Shown here piece after piece: positions 7,732 to 17,176 of a stretch of 22,066 bases of DNA. Origin of the DNA: CAYYJM01 sp964471755 (lineage in GTDB: Bacteria; Planctomycetota; Planctomycetia; Gemmatales; Gemmataceae). Under the pieces are notes generated by a model. It did no database searches, was not told the DNA's origin, and saw only the letters and a program-made list of their open reading frames with translations. Both the position numbers and the translations under genes were made by a program. The stretch is taken from the NCBI GenBank assembly GCA_964471755.1, contig CAYYJM010000083.1, positions 1-22,066 on the forward strand, in the 5' to 3' direction. How positions within the stretch are numbered: the first letter of the stretch is position 1; each line of letters starts with the position of its first letter.

Positions 7732-10230
7732 ATGCGAATCGCGGCATCTGTTCTCGTTCTCCTTCTGGGATTCGGTCTCCTGGCGCTGGGCGAGCCGCCC
7801 TATACGCCGCGGACTCCTCAGCCTCAGGACCAGCTTCCCGAATCCGCCCTGTTGCGGTTTGGGACGTCTCGGACCCCCTTCGGTATAACGGGGGATCTCC
7901 TTTCGTCGACAGGGAATCTCTTTGTTGGTCGTGGCAAGGACATCACCGGCCCGGTGCCGTGGTACGGATTGGTCAGCGTGTGCGAGACAGCGACAGGACG
8001 GCCGGTGTTCCACCTTGTATCAACGGGGACGCTTACTCCACTTTCCTTCGCGCTCGAGCCGGCGAACAAGTACTTCATCACCGAGACCGAGCAGGATCGC
8101 ATCGTCGTTTGGGATTATGCGACGCGCAAGAAGGTGACTGAAGTGCGACATGACAGCGATACGGGCAGCATGCGCCTCGTGGTGGGGAACTCGGGGCGGA
8201 CGCTCGTCACCGCCGGGACTTCGATTTTGCGGATCTGGGATCTGCCGACCGGGAAGGAACGCCACACGATGCGGCCCAAGTCATGGATGTCACGGTTGCA
8301 GTTTTTCGGCGACACCCAGACTCTGGTTATTGGGGACGCCGCAGGGGCCGTTTCACTCATCGACACGCAGACCGGGAAGGTCGACAAGCGAATCGAGCTG
8401 TTCCCGCCGAGAGCCGTGAACCGGGTTCCGGACTGCCCGTCGAATAGCGTCACCTCCCTGGCGTGCTCGGCGGATGGGACGCGCCTGGCGTGCCAGAGTT
8501 TCGACGGCGAACTCGTCCTCTACGCCCTGGACACGAACAAAGTGGTGTCCCGCACGCCCCTCAAACGGGGCCACCGAGAGTTACGCTTCACTCCAGACAG
8601 TGCCATGCTCATGTCCATGGCTATGTCCCTGCCCGGGGATGGCATCCGACGCTGGGACGCGAAGACCGGCAAAGAAGGAGCCCCCTTCCTGCCGACGCTT
8701 CAGGCCAAGCCGTACCTTGTTGACATGGCGCTCTCCGCCGACGGCAAGAAACTCTTCACCCTCTCTGGCGCGGGGGCTGTCCGCACCTGGGAATACCCTT
8801 CCGGCAAGGAACTCACCCCCGCCACCCAGCACGCCGATTGTGTCAACGCCGTCGCCTACCACGCCAGGGGCCAACTCCTGGCCACTGGCAGCGACGACAC
8901 GACGATCCGTCTGTGGGACGCCAAGACCGCCAAGTTGCGTGCCACCCTGAAGGACAGGATGGGCGTCGTCCTCAGCCTGGCGTTCCTCGGCGAGAAGGGC
9001 CGTCTCGCCTCCGGTGACGCCGATGGCACTGTCCGCATCTGGGATGACCGCGCCGTCACTGCCCGATTGAGAGGCCACAGCAAGGCCGTTTTGACCCTCG
9101 CCGCCACGCCGGACGGCCGGACGCTCCTCTCCGGCGGGGCCGACGGCACCATCCGTTGCTGGGATCTTGCCACGAAGGAGGCGAAGCGCATCCTCACCGC
9201 GGGCGGCCCGGTCTCCCAACTCGTCGTCTCGGCCGACGGCACGCTGGCGGTTTCCCTGCACAACAAGAAGGAACTGCTCCTGTGGGACCTGACGGAGGGC
9301 ACCTCCGTCAAGCTGACCGCCCCCGGCGGCGCGGCCGTCGGTGCGATCGCCCTGTCGCCGTCCGGCCACCTGCTCGTCGGCTCGGGCGGGTACGCCCTCT
9401 ACCTCTGGGACACGGCCAGCCGCCAACTCCTCGTGGGGGGAAAGCTCTACGACCCGCTCCCGTCCCATGGGATCCATTTCCTCTCGCCGCGCGTCCTCGT
9501 CGGCTGGGCCGCGACCTACGGCACGGGGCGCATCGGCGTGGCGGACCTGATCACCGGGCGGGTCGAACTCCGGCTGTTCAACTCCGACATCGCCTCGGCG
9601 GCCGTTGCGCGGCACGAGCCTCGCTTGTACACCGGCCACGCCTCGGGGACCGCCTACGCCTGGGACCTCGGTGAATTGCTCAAGCCGCTCACCACCCGGT
9701 CGCATGACACCATCGCCCGCAACCCCGCCCACGCCTGGGCGTTGCTCGCTCACGCCGACCCGCAACAAGCCTACCACGGTCTGGCCCTGCTCGTCGGTGG
9801 CGACGCCAAGCAGGACGCCGCTTCCGTCGCCTACCTGAAGGAGCAGCTGAAGCCAGCCGTGCCGGCCGACGAGAAGGACATCCAGACCCACCTCGCCCGG
9901 CTGGATGACGACGACTTCGACACCCGCGAACGGGCCTTCGCCCGGTTGAAGGAACACGGCGAACTCGCTCTGCCGCTGCTGCGGAAAGCCCTGGCCGGCT
10001 CGCCGTCGCCGAACCTGAAGGCAAAGCTAGAGGACCTCATCGCCCGAGCCCAGGAGATGACGCCCGAACGCCTGCGCGGCGTCCGCGCCGTCCTGGCCCT
10101 GGAATACATCGGCACCGCCGCGGCGCGCGACCTGCTCGCCGAGGTGGCGAAGGGAGCCCCGGCCGCTCGCCTGACACGCGACGCCGACGCGGCTCTGAAG
10201 CGACTCGCCGACGACAAATCGGCACCATGA
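7732..10230 (+). CDS. exported WD40-repeat protein with C-terminal HEAT-like domain
   Basis: This 832-aa protein starts with a signal peptide (MRIAASVLVLLLGFGLLALG, then EPP), so it is exported. Roughly ten WD-type repeat ends follow, at about residues 126, 168, 308, 352, 394, 435, 475, 517, 557 and 643 (for example RLWDAKTAKL, RIWDDRA, RCWDLATKEA). They suggest one or two beta-propellers. Residues about 722-832 form a charged helical tail: LDDDDFDTRERAFARL, then LPLLRKALAG, then ALEYIGTAAARDLL. This resembles the HEAT-like tail common on planctomycete WD40 proteins. The family is plentiful in Gemmataceae and its members are presumed protein-interaction scaffolds; no enzymatic domain is seen. 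The ATG at 7732 is chosen because the signal peptide begins there; the ribosome site is weak (GGAATC). The first third looks less G+C-biased at third positions than the rest. Confidence 0.88.
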   Translation: MRIAASVLVLLLGFGLLALGEPPYTPRTPQPQDQLPESALLRFGTSRTPFGITGDLLSSTGNLFVGRGKDITGPVPWYGLVSVCETATGRPVFHLVSTGTLTPLSFALEPANKYFITETEQDRIVVWDYATRKKVTEVRHDSDTGSMRLVVGNSGRTLVTAGTSILRIWDLPTGKERHTMRPKSWMSRLQFFGDTQTLVIGDAAGAVSLIDTQTGKVDKRIELFPPRAVNRVPDCPSNSVTSLACSADGTRLACQSFDGELVLYALDTNKVVSRTPLKRGHRELRFTPDSAMLMSMAMSLPGDGIRRWDAKTGKEGAPFLPTLQAKPYLVDMALSADGKKLFTLSGAGAVRTWEYPSGKELTPATQHADCVNAVAYHARGQLLATGSDDTTIRLWDAKTAKLRATLKDRMGVVLSLAFLGEKGRLASGDADGTVRIWDDRAVTARLRGHSKAVLTLAATPDGRTLLSGGADGTIRCWDLATKEAKRILTAGGPVSQLVVSADGTLAVSLHNKKELLLWDLTEGTSVKLTAPGGAAVGAIALSPSGHLLVGSGGYALYLWDTASRQLLVGGKLYDPLPSHGIHFLSPRVLVGWAATYGTGRIGVADLITGRVELRLFNSDIASAAVARHEPRLYTGHASGTAYAWDLGELLKPLTTRSHDTIARNPAHAWALLAHADPQQAYHGLALLVGGDAKQDAASVAYLKEQLKPAVPADEKDIQTHLARLDDDDFDTRERAFARLKEHGELALPLLRKALAGSPSPNLKAKLEDLIARAQEMTPERLRGVRAVLALEYIGTAAARDLLAEVAKGAPAARLTRDADAALKRLADDKSAP

Positions 10231-10298
10231 CGCCGCTCACGATACCAGGCTGACGGCTCGCTTCCGAGCCAGCGGATCGCCGGTAAGCCCCGTTTCGC

Positions 10299-10305
10299 GT
10301 ACAAT
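10299..10305 (+). promoter_or_regulatory. candidate -10 box (GTACAAT) for carA
   Basis: TACAAT at 10300-10305 is 5/6 to the sigma-70 -10 box and lies about 42 bases before the chosen carA ATG. The -35 position shows no clear match. The same seven bases occur upstream of the Hsp70 gene on the other strand. Confidence 0.35.
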
Positions 10306-10347
10306 ACCGGACGGGACATTCCGACCCTGGTGAGGTTCGCGACGACG

Positions 10348-11466
10348 ATGACTGGACGGATCGCACGGCTGGCTCTGGAAGATGGAACCGTGTTTACTGG
10401 CCGTTCCTTCGGGGCCGAGAGCGAGGCCGTTGGGGAAGTGGTCTTCAATACCAGCCTGCTCGGCTATCAGGAGGTACTCACCGATCCGTCCTACCGCGGT
10501 CAGATCGTGACGATGACCTATCCCCTGATCGGCAACTACGGCATCAACCGCGAAGATGAGGAATCCTCGGCCATTCAGGTGCGCGGCTTCCTCGTCCGCG
10601 AGCTGACCCGGCTCGCCAGCAACTACCGAGCCCAGACCACCCTGCACGATTACCTCGTTCGCAATAACATCCCGGGAATGGAAGGGCTCGATACGCGGTC
10701 CCTGGTTCGTCGCCTGCGCATCCGTGGAGCGATGAACGGCATCCTCTCGACGCTGGACAGCGACCCGGTATCGCTGGTCCGCAAGGCGCGGGCCGTGCCA
10801 CCGATGAAGGGCCAGGACATGGCCCGCGAGGTGATGCCCGAGAAGGCTCTCGGTTGGGCAGAGGGGTTCCACACGCCGCTGCTGACGTATCTGCCGACCC
10901 GGCCGGCGCGTCATCATGTCGTGGCGCTCGACTTCGGCATGAAGTGGAACATCCTGCGCTGTCTGGTGCAGGTCGGCTGTCGGGTCACGGTCCTGCCCGG
11001 GACGGCCACGGCGGAGCAGGTGCTGGCTCACAAGCCGGACGGCATCTTCCTGTCCAACGGTCCCGGCGACCCGGCCGCCCTCGGCTACGTCATTGACGAG
11101 CTGCGTCGGCTGGTCGGCAAGGCTCCGATCTTCGGCATCTGCCTGGGTCATCAACTCCTCGGCCTGGCCCTGGGAGGCGAGACGTTCAAGCTGAAGTTCG
11201 GTCATCGTGGAGCCAATCAGCCGGTGCTGAATCAGATCACCAACCAGGTCGAGATCACCACGCAGAACCACGGTTTCGCCGTCCGCCTCGATCGCCTGCC
11301 GGCGATCCTGGAGCCGACGCACATCAACCTGAACGACCAGACCCTGGAAGGGATGCGGCACCGGACCGAGCCGCTGTTCAGCGTCCAGTATCACCCCGAA
11401 GCCTCGGCCGGGCCGCACGACAGCAGCTACCTGTTCGAGCAGTTTCGCGAGCTGATGGAACGCTGA
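10348..11466 (+). CDS. carA: carbamoyl-phosphate synthase small (glutaminase) subunit
   Basis: This 372-aa protein has the CarA N-terminal domain (LEDGTVFTGRSFGAE at 10-24, VFNTSLLGYQEVLTDPSY at 32-49) followed by a class I glutamine amidotransferase domain. FLSNGPGDPA is at 234-243, GICLGHQLLGLA at 263-274 has the nucleophile Cys265, and QYHPEASAGPHD at 347-358 supplies His349 and Glu351. The subunit releases ammonia from glutamine for CarB, which makes carbamoyl phosphate for pyrimidine and arginine synthesis. Length is normal. ATG 10348 is preferred, with GAGG at 10332-10335; an in-frame GTG at 10330 would add six residues and has no ribosome site. carB is not adjacent: the next gene is an unrelated hydrolase beyond a repeat element, so the two subunits must be encoded apart. 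Confidence 0.96.
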   Translation: MTGRIARLALEDGTVFTGRSFGAESEAVGEVVFNTSLLGYQEVLTDPSYRGQIVTMTYPLIGNYGINREDEESSAIQVRGFLVRELTRLASNYRAQTTLHDYLVRNNIPGMEGLDTRSLVRRLRIRGAMNGILSTLDSDPVSLVRKARAVPPMKGQDMAREVMPEKALGWAEGFHTPLLTYLPTRPARHHVVALDFGMKWNILRCLVQVGCRVTVLPGTATAEQVLAHKPDGIFLSNGPGDPAALGYVIDELRRLVGKAPIFGICLGHQLLGLALGGETFKLKFGHRGANQPVLNQITNQVEITTQNHGFAVRLDRLPAILEPTHINLNDQTLEGMRHRTEPLFSVQYHPEASAGPHDSSYLFEQFRELMER

Positions 11467-11473
11467 GTCGTTC

Positions 11474-11694
11474 GTCAGAGCCGCGCACGCAGCGAGCCGC
11501 CAGGCGAGCGGAGTAAGCGCACCGCGATCAGCACAGAAGGGCGGAGGAAGCGTGCCAGGACCTGCACACCAGGGCGGAGTAGACGCACCACCGCCTGCGC
11601 GGAAGGGCGGCAAACGCTTCCACCGCCGACACGTCCAGGCTGCGGTGCGCTTACTCCGCTCGGCCTGCGGCCTCGCTGCGTGCGCGGCTCTGAC
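11474..11694. repeat. inverted-repeat element enclosing 33-nt tandem units
   Basis: The left arm 11474-11525 (GTCAGAGCCGCGCACGCAGC onward) and right arm 11642-11694 are long, nearly perfect inverted copies of about 52 nt with small indels near 11496-11505. Starting inside the left arm, 33-nt units run head to tail: 11506-11538, 11539-11571 and 11572-11604, each beginning G(A/G)GCGGAG and about 70% alike. A degenerate fourth starts at 11605. The element fills most of the 318-base gap between carA and the hydrolase gene. Frames on both strands stay open only because the unit is 11 codons long; none has a start with a ribosome site. It could fold into a long stem behind carA, or be a MITE-like or minisatellite element. 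There are no spacers, so it is not a CRISPR. Confidence 0.8.
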
Positions 11695-11712
11695 ACGTTC
11701 CGCAGCCTCCTC

Positions 11713-11741
11713 TTGCGATCGGCCCTGTCATCGGGGATACT
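11713..11741 (+). promoter_or_regulatory. candidate promoter of the hydrolase gene
   Basis: TTGCGA at 11713-11718 (4/6 to the -35 box) and GATACT at 11736-11741 (4/6 to the -10 box) are separated by exactly 17 bases. They end 43 bases before the ATG, just outside the right arm of the repeat element. Moderate match only. Confidence 0.35.
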
Positions 11742-11784
11742 GGTTTCACGCCAATCTTCACCCCCGGACGGGAGGCTGCTGGTG

Positions 11785-12771
11785 ATGAGATCCTGGGTCT
11801 TCGTGGTGCTGCTGTCGCTTCTCGTTTCGGCCGCTCCACTGAACGCGGCGGAACGCTCATTTCCGATGGCGGGAGAGGTCGTCTTCAAGCCGCTGCCGGA
11901 CCCCAATCCGGTGCCGAATCGCTACCAGCTGCCCGAGGCGAAGTTCTCGTACCAGTTGAAGCCGCACAGGCGACTCCCATCGAGCAAGACGACCATCTAC
12001 CAGCTGTCCTACCCCTCGCCCTACAAGAGTCCGCATCCGGAGAACAACACCGTCTACGCGGAATACGCCGTGCCCGATGGTCCCGGTCCCTTCCCGGCCG
12101 TGATCGTACTCGACATCACGGGCGGCGATCAGACGCTCTCCCGACTGATGTCGCTCCACTTCAGCCGGAATGGCATCGCCGCCCTGTTCGTGCAGATGGC
12201 CTACTATGGCCCGCGTCGGCCGGCCGGCAGTCGGGAACGGCTGCTGTCGCCGGACGTGCCAAAGACGGTGGCGGCCGTCACGCAAACGGTGCAGGATCTT
12301 CGCTGGGCGGCGGCCTGGTTACAGTCCCGCCCCGAGGTGGACGGCAAACGCCTGGGCATCGTTGGCACCAGCCTGGGGAGCTTCGTCGCGGCCGTGACCT
12401 GCGAGATGGAGCCGCGTCTGGGCCGGGTCGGCGTCCTGCTCGGCGGTGGCGGCTTCGTCCAGGCCTTCTACGACCGACCCGACGCCTGGTGGTTCCGCCT
12501 GATCTACAAGGCCCTCGGCGGCACACGCGAGACGATGCTCGCCGCCATCGCCCCGGTCGATCCGCTGACCTGCGCCGCCAACCTGAAACGCCGTGAGTGC
12601 CTCATCCTGGCTGGCAAACAGGACGAGATCGTGCCACCGGTCATGGCCGAGATGCTCTGGAAGGCCTCAGGCGAACAGCGGATCGTCTGGTACGATTGCT
12701 CCCACTACGGCGCGATCATCTACGCGGCGGACGCCCTCGATCATCTGACGAAGCATTTCAAAAACCGGTAG
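11785..12771 (+). CDS. exported alpha/beta hydrolase (dienelactone hydrolase-like)
   Basis: This 328-aa protein begins with a signal peptide (MRSWVFVVLLSLLVSAAPLNA, then AE), so it acts outside the cytoplasm. The hydrolase core follows: PFPAVIVLDITGG at 102-114, the nucleophile elbow GTSLGS at 194-199 (Ser196), AGKQDEIVPP at 276-285 (Asp280), and a His in CSHYGA at 305-310 (His307). These three make a plausible Ser-Asp-His triad in the right order and spacing for an alpha/beta hydrolase or acetyl xylan esterase/dienelactone hydrolase-type enzyme. The substrate cannot be told from sequence. The start is fixed by the signal peptide and by GGAGG at 11771-11775, 9 bases upstream; the longer open frame from 11680 would bury the signal peptide. 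The following gene begins 41 bases downstream with its own ribosome site. Confidence 0.87.
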   Translation: MRSWVFVVLLSLLVSAAPLNAAERSFPMAGEVVFKPLPDPNPVPNRYQLPEAKFSYQLKPHRRLPSSKTTIYQLSYPSPYKSPHPENNTVYAEYAVPDGPGPFPAVIVLDITGGDQTLSRLMSLHFSRNGIAALFVQMAYYGPRRPAGSRERLLSPDVPKTVAAVTQTVQDLRWAAAWLQSRPEVDGKRLGIVGTSLGSFVAAVTCEMEPRLGRVGVLLGGGGFVQAFYDRPDAWWFRLIYKALGGTRETMLAAIAPVDPLTCAANLKRRECLILAGKQDEIVPPVMAEMLWKASGEQRIVWYDCSHYGAIIYAADALDHLTKHFKNR

Positions 12772-12812
12772 TCTCGCTCGGTCGATGCGAGCTTACCTCA
12801 GGAGTGGCGACC

Positions 12813-13622
12813 ATGTTGATTCGGGCGGTGGTGCTGTGCGGGATCGCGGGGCTTCTCGCCTGCGTCCCTGTTCGGGGTGAAGATCTCGGCGAGCGCAGGT
12901 GGGCCCTGGCCGAGATGCTGCGGAAGTCGATCGAATTCCAGGGATTCGACGATGTCAAGACGCCTTTGCAGGAAGCTCTGGACAGGGTGGAGAGACGCTA
13001 CGATACGCCGTTCCGCGTCAATGAACGGGCATTCCGGGATGATGGCGTCATGGATGTAATGCGGACAGAGATCGCCAGTCCGATCCCGATCCCGCCAATG
13101 CCGGCAGCAAGCTATCAGACGGTTCTACAGGTTGTGCTGGACCGGATACCAGCCCCGAGCGGGGCGACCTTTTTGATCCGGGACGATTGCATCGAGATCA
13201 CGACGAACGCCGCGGCTCGGGCGGAAATCTGGGGCAAGGACTTCAAGGGACCATTCCAGCCACTGGTCCATGTCCGGGCGCGTTCTCAGCCAGTGAGCGA
13301 GGTCCTCGCCAGCCTCGCCGACCGGACACCTCTGAACGTCGTCATCGATCCGCGAACGAAAGAGGCTGCCGCTACTGAGGTGACCGTCCGCTTGCTGAAC
13401 ACGCCCGCCGACACGGCACTCGACCTGCTGGCGGACATGGCTGGCCTCAAGGTCGTGCAGTTGCGGAACGTGTACTACGTCACCACCTCCGAACACGCCG
13501 CCGAGTTACGCAAGGGACCAGGGCAGAAACAGGGCCCGAGCGTCCCCGGCCGTCCCAGTCGCCCCTTCCCAGGGCCGGGGCCGGGAAGCGGACCAGGGCC
13601 GGGGCCGAACTTCTCGAAGTGA
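12813..13622 (+). CDS. exported protein with secretin-N (STN)-like domains and Gly/Pro tail
   Basis: This 269-aa protein has a signal peptide (MLIRAVVLCGIAGLLACVPV, then RGED). LLAC at 14-17 is a weak lipobox, so a lipoprotein is possible but not favoured. Residues about 148-225 form a domain with HVRARSQPVSEVLASLADRT, then LNVVIDP, then VTVRLLNTPADTALDLLADM, AGLKVV and NVYYVTT. This is the beta-alpha-beta pattern of short secretin/TonB N-terminal domains. A more divergent copy probably occupies 30-130. Residues 236-269 are Gly/Pro-rich. No secretin pore domain follows, so it cannot form a channel itself. AGGAG 8 bases upstream sets the start. The next gene is a paralogue 64 bases downstream. 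Confidence 0.75.
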   Translation: MLIRAVVLCGIAGLLACVPVRGEDLGERRWALAEMLRKSIEFQGFDDVKTPLQEALDRVERRYDTPFRVNERAFRDDGVMDVMRTEIASPIPIPPMPAASYQTVLQVVLDRIPAPSGATFLIRDDCIEITTNAAARAEIWGKDFKGPFQPLVHVRARSQPVSEVLASLADRTPLNVVIDPRTKEAAATEVTVRLLNTPADTALDLLADMAGLKVVQLRNVYYVTTSEHAAELRKGPGQKQGPSVPGRPSRPFPGPGPGSGPGPGPNFSK

Positions 13623-13641
13623 CCACGCTGATCGTCAAACA

Positions 13642-13663
13642 GCCCGGCGGCTTTCCGTCGGGC
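13642..13663 (+). other. hairpin between the two STN-like genes
   Basis: GCCCGGCGG, loop CTTT, CCGTCGGGC forms a 9-bp stem with one G-U pair, 23 bases before the next start codon. No T-run follows, so it is not a standard intrinsic terminator. It could act as an attenuator or RNA-stabilising stem between the two paralogues. Confidence 0.4.
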
Positions 13664-13686
13664 ATCCTCAAGAGGGATCGAACTCC

Positions 13687-14607
13687 ATGATTTCGGAATC
13701 GTTCCTGGCCCTCTCGCTTGGGCTGGCTATCGTTCTGCCGGCCGCGCCGATCGAGGAGAAGGCCGCACCGAAGACCGCCGAGACACCGGCCGAGAAACTC
13801 CGCCTGGCTCTCGACCGGCCGACCAGTATCGAGTTCACCGAACAGCCGATCAACCTGGCCCTGAACCAGTTGCGCGACCAGATCAAGCTCAACCTCGTCG
13901 TGGATCGGTTCACCCTCAACCAGCTGGGAATCGACCTGGAATCTCAGCCGGTGTCGGCGAACTTCAAAGACGTCAAGCTCCGCTCGGCCTTGCGCACCAT
14001 CCTGAGGCCGCACAACCTGAGCTTCGCGGTGATCGGCGATACCATCCTCGTCAGCACCGACGAGATGTGCATGCACCGACAGATGCGTCAGCGGGTGAAC
14101 GTCGATTTCGATAACGAGCCCCTGGGAACCGCTCTCAAGAAGTTGGCCCGTGAGACCGGCACCAACGTGGTCCTCGATACCAAGATCGCCAGGGAGGCGG
14201 CGACCACGGTCACGCTCCAGCTCGACGACGTTCCTTACGAGACGGCTGTCAAGCTCATGACCGAGATGGCCGGGTTGAAGGCGGTTCGGGTGGGCAACGT
14301 GCTGTACGTCTGCACGAAGCAGCACGCCCACGAGATGCGTCAGGATCCCGATTTCGCGCAGCCGCATGCCCAACCGGGTGAGGTTCCGCCCGGTTTCGGC
14401 CAGTGGGCACCGGGGATGCCGCAGTTCTTCCCGAATCCTCCGCCGGCGGGGATCGGCGGTCCTGTCCCTCCCGGCGCGATTGAGGCACCGATACCGGCGC
14501 AACCGCCGGCTCCGATGCCGATGCAACCGCCGGCTCCGAACATGAATCCGCCGGCTCCACCACCCATGCCGATGACGACGCCACCGGCTCCGCCACCGGG
14601 CCGGTGA
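13687..14607 (+). CDS. exported protein with two secretin-N (STN)-like domains and Pro-rich tail
   Basis: This 306-aa protein has a short hydrophobic N-terminus (MISESFLALSLGLAIVLPAA) consistent with a signal peptide. Two related domains follow. Domain one is at about 47-124 (IEFTEQPINLALNQLRDQIK, LNLVVD, VSANFKDVKLRSALRTIL, then VIGDTILVST). Domain two is at about 136-209 (VNVDFDNEPLGTALKKLARE, TNVVLD, VTLQLDDVPYETAVKLMTEM, AGLKAV, NVLYVCT). Domain two is clearly homologous to that of the preceding protein. Residues 229-306 are about half Pro/Ala/Met, from repeated CCGCCGGCTCC words in the DNA, and may span the cell envelope or bind a partner. GAGGGA 9 bases upstream supports the ATG. Neither protein has the secretin pore, and no type II or IV pilus genes are near. 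The role is unknown; an envelope scaffold is a guess. Confidence 0.75.
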   Translation: MISESFLALSLGLAIVLPAAPIEEKAAPKTAETPAEKLRLALDRPTSIEFTEQPINLALNQLRDQIKLNLVVDRFTLNQLGIDLESQPVSANFKDVKLRSALRTILRPHNLSFAVIGDTILVSTDEMCMHRQMRQRVNVDFDNEPLGTALKKLARETGTNVVLDTKIAREAATTVTLQLDDVPYETAVKLMTEMAGLKAVRVGNVLYVCTKQHAHEMRQDPDFAQPHAQPGEVPPGFGQWAPGMPQFFPNPPPAGIGGPVPPGAIEAPIPAQPPAPMPMQPPAPNMNPPAPPPMPMTTPPAPPPGR

Positions 14608-14644
14608 GTTTCGGCGCTGTCACTTTCTGCCCTGAACCACCTCG

Positions 14645-16492
<1,848 letters not shown>

Positions 16493-16560
16493 CGTCGCGC
16501 AGCCTCGTCGAGGTCAGAATCCGGATCGGGAGCCAGTTGGCCGGGCCGGGAGAGACTTTT

Positions 16561-16566
16561 ATTATA
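16561..16566 (-). promoter_or_regulatory. candidate -10 box (TATAAT) for typA
   Basis: The minus strand carries a perfect TATAAT in an otherwise GC-rich divergent intergenic region, giving a typA leader of about 60 bases. The -35 position (around 16583-16590) is poor (TTCGCC at 16 bases). Confidence 0.5.
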
Positions 16567-16663
16567 GACGCGAACCCCATCTGGCGAATAGAGCGAGTGG
16601 TAGGGACGGTGTGCGAGTCCCGTGAGACGAGGGCAGGGAGGCAGTGAAAACCGGGAGGCAGGC

Positions 16664-17155
16664 ATGAATTTCCTGATCGTCCGCCACGCCCATGCCGAGG
16701 CTCAGACACCCGAGGGAATGTCTGACGCCGATCGCCCGTTGACCGACAAGGGCCGACAGCAGTGCCGGCAACTGGCCCTGACGCTGCACCGGCTGGCGGT
16801 CCCGCTGGGCACCCTGGTCGTCAGCCCTCTGGTGCGGGCGCAGCAGACCGGCGCGGAGTTGCTCCAGCACTGGCCCGGGCCGCAACCGGAAGTGCAGACC
16901 TGCCCCCACCTCGCGCCGGAAGGCAAGATCCGCAAACTGGTTCGGTTCCTGCGCGGGCTGAATCAGGATCAGGTGACACTGATCGGTCACATGCCCGACC
17001 TGGCACGGTTCACGGGCTGGATGATCGGCGACAAGCGGACGCGGCTTCACTTTGCCAAGGCCGGGCTGGCCTACCTCGAATCGCCCGTCGGCCCCGGTCG
17101 GGGACATGGTATGCTGATGTGGCTGGTGACGCCGACGTGGTTCGACCCGGCCTGA
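16664..17155 (+). CDS. sixA: SixA-type phosphohistidine phosphatase
   Basis: This 163-aa protein is a compact member of the histidine phosphatase (RHG) superfamily: IVRHAHAE at 5-12 with catalytic His8 next to Arg7, DADRPLTDKGRQQ at 21-33, SPLVRAQQT at 54-62 (Arg58), and LIGHMPDLARF at 107-117 (His109). This layout and length match SixA, which removes phosphate from phosphohistidine on proteins such as histidine phosphotransfer domains or phosphotransferase-system components, in the cytoplasm. The true target here is unknown, and no two-component gene is near. The start is set by GGGAGG at 16653-16658; the upstream GTG at 16622 is less likely. It is divergent from typA and followed after 21 bases by the large gene at 17177, so it probably heads that operon. 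Confidence 0.88.
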   Translation: MNFLIVRHAHAEAQTPEGMSDADRPLTDKGRQQCRQLALTLHRLAVPLGTLVVSPLVRAQQTGAELLQHWPGPQPEVQTCPHLAPEGKIRKLVRFLRGLNQDQVTLIGHMPDLARFTGWMIGDKRTRLHFAKAGLAYLESPVGPGRGHGMLMWLVTPTWFDPA

Positions 17156-17176
17156 TTTCCGCGCTGCGAGGGACCC

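Noticed and set aside
11506..11637. 33-nt repeats considered as a CRISPR array
   Set aside because: Units adjoin directly with no unique spacers, differ by about 30%, and no cas genes are present.
11475..11906. Minus-strand frame encoding an 11-residue repeat (RLLRPxVQ type)
   Set aside because: It has no start with a ribosome site, overlaps the hydrolase gene antisense, and is explained by a repeat unit divisible by three.
12852..12863. Lipobox-like LLAC in the first STN-like protein
   Set aside because: Leu at the -2 place is unusual and the charge/hydrophobic layout fits an ordinary signal peptide as well, so no lipoprotein call is made.
14608..14644. Intrinsic terminator between the STN-like gene and typA
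   Set aside because: The 37-base gap holds no stem followed by a T-run.
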